Source: Spirochaetaceae bacterium (GTDB taxonomy: Bacteria > Spirochaetota > Spirochaetia > SZUA-6 > Bin103). Taken from it: a stretch of DNA of 63,225 nucleotides. The stretch's first letter is position 1; each line of letters opens with the position of its first letter. The notes below the pieces were generated by a model that had not been told where the DNA came from, did no database searches, and was given only the letters and a program-made list of their open reading frames with translations. Of this stretch, positions 17,761 through 27,900 are shown piece by piece. The stretch lies in assembly GCA_028820215.1 (NCBI GenBank), contig JAPPKD010000323.1, forward strand, positions 1 to 63,225. The letters run 5' to 3'. A program made the position numbers and the translations under genes.

Positions 17761-18709
17761 GGCATGCCTCCACGATCTCGTCCGTTCCCGGAAACACCTG
17801 CGCCTCCAGCGGCTGGCTCGCCGGGATGGGATTGTCCAGCGCCGCCACCCGCCGCACCGGCGCTTCAAGGTGATCGAAGGCCAGCTCCGTGATCTGCTGG
17901 GCGATCTCGGCGCCGACGCCGGCGGTCTTGTGTGCCACGTGGGCGATGGCCACGCGACCGGTTTTTCGCACCGACTCCACGATCGTGTCGATATCAAGTG
18001 GGGCCAGCGTGCGCGGATCGATGATCTCCACGCTGATGCCGTCCGAGGCCAGCGCGTCGGCGGCCTCCAGCGCGCGCGGCACCATCGACGCCAGCGCCAC
18101 CACGGTCACGTCGCTGCCGGTGCGGACCACGTGCGCCTCCCCAAAGGGGATCAGGTACTCCTCTTCCGGGACCTCCACGCGGCTGGGGTAGAGGCTGATG
18201 TTCTCCAGGAACAGCACCGGGTTGGGATCGCGGACCGCGGTCTTGATCAGGCCCTTGGCGTCGTAGCCGTTGGAGGGCATGGCGATGCGCAGGCCGGGCA
18301 CGTGCATGAACCACGCCTCCAGGCTCTGCGAGTGCTGGCTGCCGAAGCCGAGGTTGGCGGCCACCGGAGCGCGCACCACCAGCGGCACCGAGACCTGTCC
18401 GCCCCAGAAGTAGCGGAGCTTGGCGGCCTGGTTGACGATCGGGTCCATGGCGAAGGTGACGAAGTCCATGAACTCCAGCTCCGCCACCGCCGGCTTGCCG
18501 GCCACCGCCAGACCGACGCAGAAGCCGACGATCGCCGCCTCGCACAGCGGCGCGTCGCGTACGCGCTCGGCGCCGAACTCGTCCTGCAGGCCGCGCGTGA
18601 CCCCGAAGACGCCTCCGTAGTGGCCGACGTCCTCGCCCATCACCACCACTCCGGCGTCGCGCCGCATCTCCTCCCGGAGCCCGGCGTTGACCGATTGCGC
18701 GAAGGTCAT
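17747..18709 (-). CDS. 2-oxo acid dehydrogenase E1 component, beta subunit
   Basis: This 320-residue transketolase-type beta subunit pairs with the alpha subunit encoded downstream. Typical blocks are GEDVGHYGGVFGVTRGL, the catalytic-site region APLCEAAIVGFCVGLAVAG with MDF following, FGSQHSQSLEAWFMHVPGL (histidines for ThDP chemistry) and IDPRTLAPLD in the C-terminal domain. ATG 18709 gives the family-like start MTFAQSVNAGL; GTG 18730 would add seven residues. It heads the operon E1 beta, E1 alpha, lipoyl protein, cupin, and lies back to back with the FadJ-like gene. Confidence 0.9.
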   Translation of the reverse strand: MTFAQSVNAGLREEMRRDAGVVVMGEDVGHYGGVFGVTRGLQDEFGAERVRDAPLCEAAIVGFCVGLAVAGKPAVAELEFMDFVTFAMDPIVNQAAKLRYFWGGQVSVPLVVRAPVAANLGFGSQHSQSLEAWFMHVPGLRIAMPSNGYDAKGLIKTAVRDPNPVLFLENISLYPSRVEVPEEEYLIPFGEAHVVRTGSDVTVVALASMVPRALEAADALASDGISVEIIDPRTLAPLDIDTIVESVRKTGRVAIAHVAHKTAGVGAEIAQQITELAFDHLEAPVRRVAALDNPIPASQPLEAQVFPGTDEIVEACRALG

Positions 18710-18789
18710 CTGCGCCACGGTTGGCGACACTGGCGAGGGTCGCTACCGGCTGTCAAGGAGTCTGCCGGCGGCCTACAATCCGGCCGGCT

Positions 18790-20883
18790 ATGGCGACCAT
18801 CATCACGCAACGGCGCCCCGGCGGACGTCTGGAGGTGCTCTTCGACCAGCCGGGATCGAGGGTGAACACCTTCTCAACTCCGGTGCTGGATGAGCTGGAG
18901 CGCCTGCTCGACGACATCCACGCCGACCTCGACATCCGCTCCGTGGTGTTCCGCAGCGCCAAGCCGGGCTGCTTCATCGCCGGCGCCGACATCGGAGAGC
19001 TGCGAACTCTCATCCGACCCGAGGTGGCGGACGCTTTCATCGGCCGCGGGCAGCGCCTGTTCAGCCGACTGCAGGCCCTGCGGGTGCCGACCGTCAGCGT
19101 CATCGACGGCGCCTGCCTCGGCGGCGGGCTGGAGTTCGCCATGACGACGACATGGCGGCTGGTCTCCGACGACCGCCGCTGCGCCCTGGGCCTTCCGGAA
19201 GTGACGCTGGGCCTGATCCCTGGCTGGGGCGGCACGCAGCGTCTGCCCCGGCTGGTGGGGGTCGCGGAGGCCCTGCAGATGATCTGCAGCGGCCGGCCCG
19301 TGGACGGACCGCGCGCCGTGGAGCTGGGACTGGCGACCGCCTGCGCGGCGCGCGAGGACCTGGAACGGGCACTGTACGAGCTGCTGGCTGCGGCGCCCGC
19401 GCCCGACGGGCCGGATCTGCTCCAGCCGGCGCCGGCGGTCAGCGACGAGCAGGCCGAAGAAGCCAGGCAGCTCGTCGCCCGTGGCAGGCTGCACGGTGAA
19501 GCGCCGCTGGTCGCGCTGGACGTGGTCGCCGGCACGGCCGGGACGGCGATGGCCGCCGGCCTGGACGTGGAGCGGGCGGCGTTCGTCGACCGGGTGCGCA
19601 GCCGCGCCGGGCGCAATCTGATGCGGATGTTCTTCAACCGCGACCGGCTGCGGAAGGAGCGCTGGGGTCTCTCCGCCGCCCCGTTGCCGGTCGAGCGCCC
19701 GGCGGTGATGGGCTCGGGCACCATGGGCGCCGGGATCGCCTGGGCGCTCTGCGACGCCGGCCTGCCCGTGACCGTGCGCGACGTCGACGCCGGCCAGCTC
19801 GAGCGGGGCCTGGCGGCGGCGCGCGCGATGTACGACTACCCGCTTCAGCGCGGCCGCATGACCGCCGAGGACGTCGAAGCGAAGCTCGCCTGCATCACCG
19901 CGACCACGGAGCCGGCGGGATTGGCCGGCGCGGACCTGGTAATCGAAGCGGTGACCGAGGACCCGGACCTCAAGAAACGGGTGCTCCGGGAGCTGGAGGG
20001 GCTGGTCGGCGCCGAAGCCGTCATCGCCACCAACACCTCGTCGCTGCCGATCGACGAGCTTGCCGGCGTGCTGCAGCGGCCGGAGCGGCTCGTGGCCGTG
20101 CACTTCTTCAACCCCGTGAACCGCATGCCACTGGTCGAGATCGCGCGCGCGCCTCAGACCACGGAAGCGGTGCTGGCGACCGCCGTCGCCCTCGCCCGCA
20201 ACCTGGGCAAGACGCCGATCGTGGTGGGCGGCAGGCCCGGGTTCGTCTCCAACCGCGTGCTGTTCCCGTACCTGCTGGAAGCCCTCCACCTGGCGGATGA
20301 CGCCGGCGGGATCGACGACCTGGACGGCCTGGACCGCTTCGCCATCGAGTTCGGCCTGCCGATGGGGCCCTACCGGCTCATGGACGAGATCGGCATCGAC
20401 GTCACGGTCAAGATCGCCGACTCGCTCGAGCGCTCGTTCGGCGGCCGGTACCGGTGCCCGGAGCTTGCGCGGGGGCTGTTCGAAGCCGGCTTGCTCGGCC
20501 GCAAGAGCGGCGCGGGTTTCTACGCCTACGCCGGCCGCGACGCGCGCCCCAATCCGGACGCCGTCGCGCTGCGGCGTGCTGGCGAACGCCGCCCGGCCGG
20601 CGTCGACGACCTGCACCGCTGCCTGGCTCTGATGGCCAACGAGGCGAGCCGCTGCCTGGAGGAGGGCATCGTCAGCGAGCCGATGCCGCTGGACATGATC
20701 ATGATTCTGGGCACCGGATTCCCGCAGGATCGCGGTGGCATCCTGGCACACGCCGACGACCACGGCCCGGGTCGCATCGTCGCGCGGTTGGACGAGTTGC
20801 GCGAGCAGCACGGTGAACGCTTCGCGCCGTCCGATCTGCTACGCCGCGTCGCGGAGTCCGGCGCGCGCTTCTACGAGACCTGA
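18790..20883 (+). CDS. Bifunctional enoyl-CoA hydratase/3-hydroxyacyl-CoA dehydrogenase
   Basis: This 697-residue protein is the FadB/FadJ type of beta-oxidation enzyme. The N-terminal crotonase domain has oxyanion-hole segments IAGADIGEL and GACLGGGLEFAM, with the two catalytic glutamates at E115 and E137. The dehydrogenase half has the NAD motif GSGTMGAG (308-315), the catalytic histidine in VHFFNPVNRMPLVE and two C-terminal 3HCDH domains. ATG 18790 is the likely start. It is slightly shorter than FadB (729) and near FadJ. It would work with the thiolase at 31.8 kb and the acyl-CoA dehydrogenase at 33.5 kb. Confidence 0.93.
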   Translation: MATIITQRRPGGRLEVLFDQPGSRVNTFSTPVLDELERLLDDIHADLDIRSVVFRSAKPGCFIAGADIGELRTLIRPEVADAFIGRGQRLFSRLQALRVPTVSVIDGACLGGGLEFAMTTTWRLVSDDRRCALGLPEVTLGLIPGWGGTQRLPRLVGVAEALQMICSGRPVDGPRAVELGLATACAAREDLERALYELLAAAPAPDGPDLLQPAPAVSDEQAEEARQLVARGRLHGEAPLVALDVVAGTAGTAMAAGLDVERAAFVDRVRSRAGRNLMRMFFNRDRLRKERWGLSAAPLPVERPAVMGSGTMGAGIAWALCDAGLPVTVRDVDAGQLERGLAAARAMYDYPLQRGRMTAEDVEAKLACITATTEPAGLAGADLVIEAVTEDPDLKKRVLRELEGLVGAEAVIATNTSSLPIDELAGVLQRPERLVAVHFFNPVNRMPLVEIARAPQTTEAVLATAVALARNLGKTPIVVGGRPGFVSNRVLFPYLLEALHLADDAGGIDDLDGLDRFAIEFGLPMGPYRLMDEIGIDVTVKIADSLERSFGGRYRCPELARGLFEAGLLGRKSGAGFYAYAGRDARPNPDAVALRRAGERRPAGVDDLHRCLALMANEASRCLEEGIVSEPMPLDMIMILGTGFPQDRGGILAHADDHGPGRIVARLDELREQHGERFAPSDLLRRVAESGARFYET

Positions 20884-20902
20884 CGATGCGGATGGGAAAC
20901 GT

Positions 20903-22015
20903 TCAGGCGTACGGGTCGGCGGCGTCGCGCAGGCCGTCGCCGAGGAAGTTGTAGAGCAGCACGGTCAGGACCACGAAGATGCAGGGGATCAGCAGCCACG
21001 GCTGACTGGCCACCGCCTGGAAGTTCTGCGCGTCCTGCAGCAGCGTGCCCCAGCTCACCGCCGGCGGCTGGATGCCGAGCCCCAGAAAGCTCAGCGCCGT
21101 CTCCCCCAGGATTACCGCCGGGATCGCCAGCGTCAGCGACACGATGATGTAGCTCAGGAACGACGGCAGCAGGTGGCCGAAGATGATGGTGCGCTCCCGC
21201 ACGGCCGACACCACCGCGGCCATGACGAAGTCCTCTTCCCGCAGCGACAGGAAGCGGCCGCGCACCGCGCGCGCCAGCCCGGTCCAGCCGACCAGCGACA
21301 GGATTAGCGTGATGGCGAAGTAGGTCGTCAGCACCGACCAGTCCCTGGGTACGGCCGCTGCCAGCCCCATCCACAGCGGTATGGTCGGAATGGAAGACAG
21401 CAGGTCCACCAGCCGCATCACCACGCGGTCGACGATGCCGCCGAAGTAGCCGGCCAGCCCGCCGAGCAGCACTCCCAGAACCGTGCTGAGCAGCACGCCC
21501 ACCAGGCCGATGGAAAGGGAGATGCGCGCCGCGTGCAGCACGCGCGAGAACAGGTCGCGTCCCAGCCGGTCGGTGCCGAACAGGAACAGGGGCGCATCCT
21601 CCGCCGCCGGCACGAACAGGTGGCCGCTGGCCTTGAACAGCCCCAGGAAGCGGTACTCCTCCCCGGCGCCGAGAAAGCGCACCGGATACCGCAGCTCCCG
21701 GTCGAGATGGTAGATCTTGCGCATCGTGTACGGGTGGCGCTCCACCTTCAGTCCGTACACGAAGGCTCGCGGCGCCCCCTCCTCGCCGCCGCCTCCGAAC
21801 CGGATCAGGTTGGGCGGCGCGTTGAGGTAGCCGGGAAACCGGGTGGTCACCCCGTACGGCGCGACGAAGTCCGCGAACAGCGCCAGCAGGTAGATGAGGG
21901 CGAGCGCCGGACCGGCAACCACGGCCAGCCGGTGGCGGCGGAACTTCCACCACATCATTCGCCACTGCGATGCGACGAAGTAACTCTCGTCGTCGGTGCG
22001 CGTGCGCTGCTTCAC
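20903..22015 (-). CDS. OppC/DppC-type peptide ABC transporter permease
   Basis: This 370-residue inner-membrane permease has a first membrane segment (about residues 30-50), then a long extracytoplasmic insertion of about 100 residues with GTDRLGRDLFSRVLHA at its end, and the permease domain with EAA-loop features (LSLREEDFVMAA). The insertion makes it longer than E. coli OppC (302). GTG 22015 overlaps the OppB stop as GTGA. The C-terminus LLYNFLGDGLRDAADPYA is typical. No OppD/OppF ATPase follows; the next gene downstream is on the opposite strand. Confidence 0.92.
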   Translation of the reverse strand: MKQRTRTDDESYFVASQWRMMWWKFRRHRLAVVAGPALALIYLLALFADFVAPYGVTTRFPGYLNAPPNLIRFGGGGEEGAPRAFVYGLKVERHPYTMRKIYHLDRELRYPVRFLGAGEEYRFLGLFKASGHLFVPAAEDAPLFLFGTDRLGRDLFSRVLHAARISLSIGLVGVLLSTVLGVLLGGLAGYFGGIVDRVVMRLVDLLSSIPTIPLWMGLAAAVPRDWSVLTTYFAITLILSLVGWTGLARAVRGRFLSLREEDFVMAAVVSAVRERTIIFGHLLPSFLSYIIVSLTLAIPAVILGETALSFLGLGIQPPAVSWGTLLQDAQNFQAVASQPWLLIPCIFVVLTVLLYNFLGDGLRDAADPYA

Positions 22016-23010
22016 GACTCGACGCGGCCGAACCGGATGCGCGGATCGACCCAGGCAAGGACGATGTCCGAGATCAGGTTGCCCACCAGCACCAGGATGC
22101 TGAGGATCATCACGAAGCTGCCCGCCAGGTACATGTCCTGCGCCAGCAGCGCGCCCAGCAGCACCGGGCCGGTGGTCGGCAGGTTGAGCACGATGGACGT
22201 GATGGTGGCGCCGGAGATGATGGCCGGCAGCAGCCAGCCGATCCCGCTGATGATCGGGTTGACGGCGATCCGCACCGGATACTTGAACAGCAGACGCCCT
22301 TCGGCGACGCCCTTGGCGCGCGCGGTGACCACGTATTGCTTGCGCAACTCGTCCAGCAGGGTGCCGCGCATGACGCGGATCAGTCCCGCCATCCCCGCGG
22401 TGCCCACGACCACCACCGGCGCCCAGAGCCGCTGCAGCATGCTCCACACCCGCGCCAGACTCCAGGGAGCGTCGACGAACTCGGGCGCGAACAGCCCCGT
22501 GATCGCGACGCCGAAGTAGCGGAACGCGATCCACAGCAGCACCAGCGCGAAGAGGAAGTTCGGGATCGCCAGCCCCACGAATCCCCAGAAGGTCCAGAAG
22601 TAATCGAAGAAGGAATACTGGCGCACCGCCGAGTACACGCCGATCGGCACCGCCGCCACGTAGGTGAAAATGAGCGTCGAGATGGTTACCACCAGCGTGA
22701 GCCCGAGCCGCTCGCCGATTACGACGGACACCGGCCGGTCATGGGCGAAGGACCAGCCCAGGTTGCCGCGGAGCAGGATGTTGCGCAGCCACAGCAGGTA
22801 GCGGGTGTAGACCGGCTGGTCCAGCCCGTAGTACGCGGAGAGGTTCGCGGCCTGGTCGTCGGTGATCCGGTTGCCCTGGAGCTCCAGGCGCAGCATGTAC
22901 GAGGTGAGATAATCTCCCGGCGGGAGCTCGATGATGGCGAAGCTCACCGCCGAGAGCAGCAACAGGAGCGGCGCGAAGGCCGCCACCCGTCGCACGATGT
23001 ATTGAAGCAT
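22012..23010 (-). CDS. OppB/DppB-type peptide ABC transporter permease
   Basis: This 332-residue permease starts with MLQYIVRRVAAFAPLLLLL and contains the DQPVYTRYLLWLRNILLRGNL segment in two shorter overlapping motifs (YGLDQPVYTRYLLWL, GNLGWSF) that identify OppB proteins, with an EAA-type loop RKQYVVTARAKGVAEGRLL. It follows the binding-protein gene by 47 bases and overlaps the oppC-like gene, so A, B and C subunits form one transcription unit. The substrate class (peptides, nickel, or sugars, since some family members carry oligosaccharides) is not determined. Confidence 0.93.
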   Translation of the reverse strand: MLQYIVRRVAAFAPLLLLLSAVSFAIIELPPGDYLTSYMLRLELQGNRITDDQAANLSAYYGLDQPVYTRYLLWLRNILLRGNLGWSFAHDRPVSVVIGERLGLTLVVTISTLIFTYVAAVPIGVYSAVRQYSFFDYFWTFWGFVGLAIPNFLFALVLLWIAFRYFGVAITGLFAPEFVDAPWSLARVWSMLQRLWAPVVVVGTAGMAGLIRVMRGTLLDELRKQYVVTARAKGVAEGRLLFKYPVRIAVNPIISGIGWLLPAIISGATITSIVLNLPTTGPVLLGALLAQDMYLAGSFVMILSILVLVGNLISDIVLAWVDPRIRFGRVES

Positions 23011-23057
23011 CGGCCCGCCGGACTCGGCGCCGTCAGGCCGATGCCGCTACGGCCAGG

Positions 23058-24923
23058 TCAGCTCTCGTAATAGAGCTGCTCCGAGCTGTAGATCACCCAC
23101 TGCGCCACGCCCTCCAGAAAGACATTGCGCAGGTCCTGGTTGACGATCAGCACCGTCGCCGGATTGTAGGTGACGTTGATCTGCGGGATGGTGTCGTAGA
23201 ACGTCTGCTGGTAGCGGTCGACGACCTCCTGATCCCACGGGATGCCGGGGCCGATGCCCAGGCCGAGGTCGTACAGCTCCTGGAACCATGCCGGCGGCTC
23301 CTCGCCCTCTTCCCCGCCCGAGTTGTACCACTGCCGCCACGGCGGGATGTGCCCGATCAGGTGGTGCTTGGCATGGCCGAATGCGTGCAGGGTGGTCGCC
23401 TCGTTCCACAGCGTGTCGATCTGGTACTGGTTGGCGTTGCGCCGCTCGATGAACAGTCCGATCTCGACCACCTCCAGCGTCGTGTACAGCCCGACCGCGC
23501 GGTAGTGCTCGGCGATCAGCTCGTTGGCGGGCACGGTGTCCGGCAGGTGCGCGGTCACCTCCAGGTTGATCTCGAAACGCTCCCCGTCGGGTCCCAGCCT
23601 CCAGCCGTCGCTGTCCCGCTTGTCCAGTCCCACGGCGTCCAGCAGCCGGCCGGCCTCGTCGGGATCGTAGGTCGCCGGGACCCACTCCGGCGGCGAGGCG
23701 AAGCCGTAGTACACGGCGTCGATGATCTCGTCGCGGTTGATGGCCAGGTTCAGCGCCTGCCGGAAGCGCAGGTCGCCGGCGACTTGCCGCCAGACCTCGT
23801 CCTCGAGCGCGAAGTTGAACGCGTGCACGACCGGGTTGTAGGCGACGCCGGAAGTGACCGCACGGTATCCGTTGGATTCGTTCTCGCGATAGATCGGCAG
23901 CGATGAGATCTTCGCCAGCTCGTCGGCCAGGTCCACCTCTCCGGCGATGATCTTCAGGCTGGCGCCCTCGGGGCCTTCCACCTTGGTGCTGACGATGCGG
24001 TCGATGTACGGAAGCTGGTTGCCGGCGGCGTCCACCTTGAAGTAGTAGGGGTTGCGCTCGAACACGGTCTGCGTGGGCGAGGTCGAGACGACCACCCACG
24101 GATGCAGCACGGGGATGTCCACCACGTCCGGGGTCTTGCCTTCCCACGGCGTGAGCATCTTGAGCTGGAACAGGCGCGACCACTCGTCGGCAAGCAGGTC
24201 GGCGGCCGCCACCTTGGCGGCCAGCTCCTCGGCGTCGGCGAAGTCGGCGTGGAACTGCGAGAGGTAGTGCCTGGGCTGCAGGAATCCGGTGTAGTCCATC
24301 CACGGCTTGTTGATCTCGTCGAGGAAGCCGGGCGTGGACTCGGAGAACGTGATCCGGTAGGAGTAGTCGTCGATCACCTCCAGCTCGTATACGTCACCGG
24401 TGGGCAGGAGCTCGGAGCGGAACCGCGAGCCGATGTTCGGGGTGAGCTGCTCGTTGTGCAGGATGTTCTCGTAGTGGAACGTCACGTCCCCGGTCGTCAC
24501 CGGTTCGCCGTCCGACCAGCGCAGTCCGCGGCGCAACTGGAACGTGAAGGTCGTCCCGTCCGGGCTGATCTCGTAGCTCTCGTAGATGTTGCCGGTAAGC
24601 GGATGCCCCATGCTGATCCAGCCGGGCCGCGCCAGCAGCGTCTCGATGGTCATGAAGTACATCTCCGGCGCGAAGTTCGGCGCCAGGTTGATGAGGCGCA
24701 CGTCGCCGCCGTAGGACCCGATCGCAAGCTCGTCGAGCATGCCGTCGGGGGCGGCGCTGCGCTCCAGCGTGAGCACCAGCGGTTCGTCCGGGAGCCGCTC
24801 GTCCACTGCCGGCAGGTCGCCCGAGGCCACGCGCTCGGCCAGCATCGGCGCCTCCTGGTATTGGGCGAATGTCACTGCCGTGCAGGCCACGAGCAGCGCG
24901 AGGATGGTCAGAACTCGATTCAC
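23058..24923 (-). CDS. Family 5 extracellular solute-binding protein (OppA/DppA-like)
   Basis: This 621-residue binding protein serves the downstream OppB/OppC permeases. The start is GTG at 24923, preceded by a strong GGAGGAAA ribosome site 6 bases upstream. The signal peptide is residues 1 to about 20 (LTILALLVACTAVTFA). Family features include YEISPDGTTFTFQLRRGLRW, WSDGEPVTTGDVTFHYE and YLPYIDR-like NQLPYIDRIV. The protein is longer than E. coli OppA (543). It opens an operon that points away from the glycosidase genes, yet lies directly downstream of them on the same strand, with a 73-base gap, so co-transcription with the glycosidases is possible; that would favour a glycan-derived substrate. 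Confidence 0.9.
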   Translation of the reverse strand: MNRVLTILALLVACTAVTFAQYQEAPMLAERVASGDLPAVDERLPDEPLVLTLERSAAPDGMLDELAIGSYGGDVRLINLAPNFAPEMYFMTIETLLARPGWISMGHPLTGNIYESYEISPDGTTFTFQLRRGLRWSDGEPVTTGDVTFHYENILHNEQLTPNIGSRFRSELLPTGDVYELEVIDDYSYRITFSESTPGFLDEINKPWMDYTGFLQPRHYLSQFHADFADAEELAAKVAAADLLADEWSRLFQLKMLTPWEGKTPDVVDIPVLHPWVVVSTSPTQTVFERNPYYFKVDAAGNQLPYIDRIVSTKVEGPEGASLKIIAGEVDLADELAKISSLPIYRENESNGYRAVTSGVAYNPVVHAFNFALEDEVWRQVAGDLRFRQALNLAINRDEIIDAVYYGFASPPEWVPATYDPDEAGRLLDAVGLDKRDSDGWRLGPDGERFEINLEVTAHLPDTVPANELIAEHYRAVGLYTTLEVVEIGLFIERRNANQYQIDTLWNEATTLHAFGHAKHHLIGHIPPWRQWYNSGGEEGEEPPAWFQELYDLGLGIGPGIPWDQEVVDRYQQTFYDTIPQINVTYNPATVLIVNQDLRNVFLEGVAQWVIYSSEQLYYES

Positions 24924-24996
24924 AGCGTTTCCTCCATGGGTGTCTGTGCGATGGCCGCCGATCCTACCATGCACACGGGGAGCGTCATCGGCGGCG

Positions 24997-27900
24997 CTAA
25001 GCGGGCAGCGGTACCCGGATCAGCCCGCCGGCTCCCGGCCCGAAGTCGGCGGCGGCGTCCGCCACGGGGTTGCCGTCCGCGTCCAGCACCCGGGCGGTGT
25101 AGCGGGCGACAGCCGGGACCATGTTGCGGGCTTCGATGGTGACGGCGCCGTCGGAGCGCCACCCGCGCACGCGATCGAGCGTCTCCAGCGCGCCGACCCA
25201 ATCGTCCCGTGGCGAGTCCGACAGGCGGTAGGTGATGCCGCCGTAGCGCGCCAGGATCGGATCGACGTCGAGCGCCTCGGCCAGCATGTACATGCTCAGG
25301 ATGGCGCCGTACTTGGTGGTCCAGTTGCCGCGGTAGGGCCACGCCGGCAGCACGTCTTCGGTGCCGCCGCCAAGGCAGGCGGCGTCGAACTGCGTGTCCG
25401 GGTTGAACGCGTGCTGCGCCGGCACCCGTGCCTCGGACTGGTAGTGGGCGTTGAGCCAGCGCCGCTTGTCCTCGGTCAGCGAGCTCTGCACGCCCTGGTG
25501 CAGCAGCGCGCGCGCCCGCTCGAACCACTCCGCATCGCCGGTGTGGCTCCACAGCCGCAGGAAGTCCGTGGCGCCCTGGGCGTACACGAGGTTGTTGGTC
25601 GAGTACTTGATGTCCACCGTGGTGCCGCCCACCGTGCGGTAGTCCCAGCGTCCCAGCGGCAGGTCGCCCAGTCCGTCGGTGCAGGCGTTGAAATGGTACT
25701 GCCAGGTGCCGAACCAGCTCGCCGCCACTTCGGCCGCCGCCAGCCAGCGCCGGTCGCCGGTGGCTTCGTACAGGTCGTTGTGGGCGGCCAGCAGCGCGTG
25801 GCCCTGGCGCTTGTCGATGTTGTAGAAGTCCATCTCGGAGCCGGCGAAGGCCGCAAACCGTTCCATCACCTGCAGAGCCAGATCGCCGAGCGTGACCGCG
25901 TAGTCCAGGTAGCGCTGCTCGCCGAGGTCGCGGGCGGCGCGCGCGTAGGCCCAGATCAGGTAGACGAAGTTGGTCGCGCCGCGCTCGCTCGGCTTGGCGA
26001 AGACGATGTCGGCGGCGCGGGTCTGCCGCTCCGTCCAGCGCGAGCGTTCCCAGTAGAGAAGCTGGATGCGGCGGGCGGCGGGATCGCCGCTCGTGCCGTC
26101 GATGCGGCCCGGCACGTCGCCGTCGGGGAACAGCTCGATGATGCGGTCGAGGGAGTTGCGCACCGCCGCATACCAGCTCTCCGGCGGCTCGCTGCCGTGG
26201 CTCCGCAGCCGGTCCGCGCAGCGCAGGTACCAGTACAAGCCCTCACCCAGCGGCCCCATGTCGATGCGGCCCGGGTCGTAGTAGGTGCCGAACGTGTCGA
26301 GGAGCCCGGCGTGGTCCTCGTGATAGGTCGGGTACAGGATGCCCAGTGGCGACATGCCGTGCTCGGCGAAGAAATCCATCGTGTCCACGGCGACCCGCAC
26401 CGCGTCGTCGTCGCCGTGCTGCAGGCCGTGGTCGAGCGCGGCGTGGGCCACCAGCCCGGCCATGCCGGACCAGGAGAAGCCGACGAACCGGTGGAAGTAC
26501 TCCTTGGGAAGGAACCGCCCGCCGCCGGTCGGAGCGTCGCCGTATACCCAGCGGCCGACGTAGAACACGCGGTAGGTGCGACCGCCGCGCTCGATCTCCT
26601 GGATCAGCCCGTGGTCGTCGAGCGTGGTGCGAAGGCGCATCTCGTAGTCGGTGCGCAGCGTGTGCGGCGGATTGGTCGGCGAGACCGGGTAGAGCTGCCG
26701 CCACGCCGCCGACATCGCACCGCAGTAGCCCGGCCGGTACACCGGTCCCGGCCGGCGGTCGGCGTTGAACAGGTAGAGCGTCTTGGCGTGGCAGTCGCCG
26801 TCGTCCAGGGTGAGCCGTGCGTCGCTGTCCAGCAGCAGCCGGCGGCCGAAGACGGCCGACTCCGGAAGCTGGTGGACGGCTTCGTAGAGGCCCGACTCCG
26901 GGTCCACCTGCAGGCGCACGCTGGCCGTGAGGTCGTCGGCCCGCTGTTGGGGCGCCACCCAGCCGGCACAGACCCGCTCCGCGTCCTCGACGCTGAACCC
27001 GGCGGGCACGGTGGAGGCGGCCTCCGGGAAATCCTCGCCCAGGTAGTGGCACGCCTCGGCGGTGGGGTTGCCGTCATACAGCAGCCCGGGGTGCAGGGTG
27101 TGGCGCGCGGCGCCGGCCGCGATCGGCAGCCGGCTGGTGAGGCGCAGCTTGACGCCGCTCAGCGTCGGGCCGCGGTAGCGCCAGGTCACGGACACCTTGC
27201 ACAGATCAGGGGCGCACCGCTCGACCGCGGCGTCGCAGTACAGGGCGCCTGCCGCCCCGCCGCGCTCGCGATCCCGGATCTCGAAGACCCCGCCGGCACC
27301 GCTCGCATCGTGAGCCGCGGCAACCGTGAAGCGCTCCGGAAGCAGGGTCTCGAAGTCGAAGTTGCGCGCGCGGTCGCCGGCTTCGTCGACGCGGCGGGGA
27401 ACGGCGGCCCCGTCGGTCTGGCGGATGTCGTCCACCAGGATGAAGCCCCAGTCATCCTCCGGGTAGCGCGGCGCGGCGTGCCACCCCCACGGCTCCACGG
27501 GCGCGTAATCCAGGATCTGCAGGTAGGCCTGCCGGCCGCGGAATTCGGCCACGTCCCAGCCGCGCCGCACCAGCTCCAGGTTGCGCTCGCCGGTCGCGGT
27601 GCGCGCCCGCTCCCACCGCGCGGCGCCGTGCACGTACAGGTTGAGGCAGGTGACGTCCGCGAAGTCGCCGCCGCCGATCAGGAAGTCGATGCCGTCGCCG
27701 GCGATCGTGAACACCTCCGACTGCAACTCGCCGATCAGCGTGCCCAGGTTGCGATTCTTGCTGTTGACCAGCCGCCGCCCCTGGAACCCGGTTACCGGTT
27801 CCTGCCCCGGGAACGCCCCGCACGCCGGCTCCATCCCGAACGCCGTTCCGTTGGGGCGCACCTGGCCCGTCTGGTGGACGTTGAACGGCACCGAACCCGG

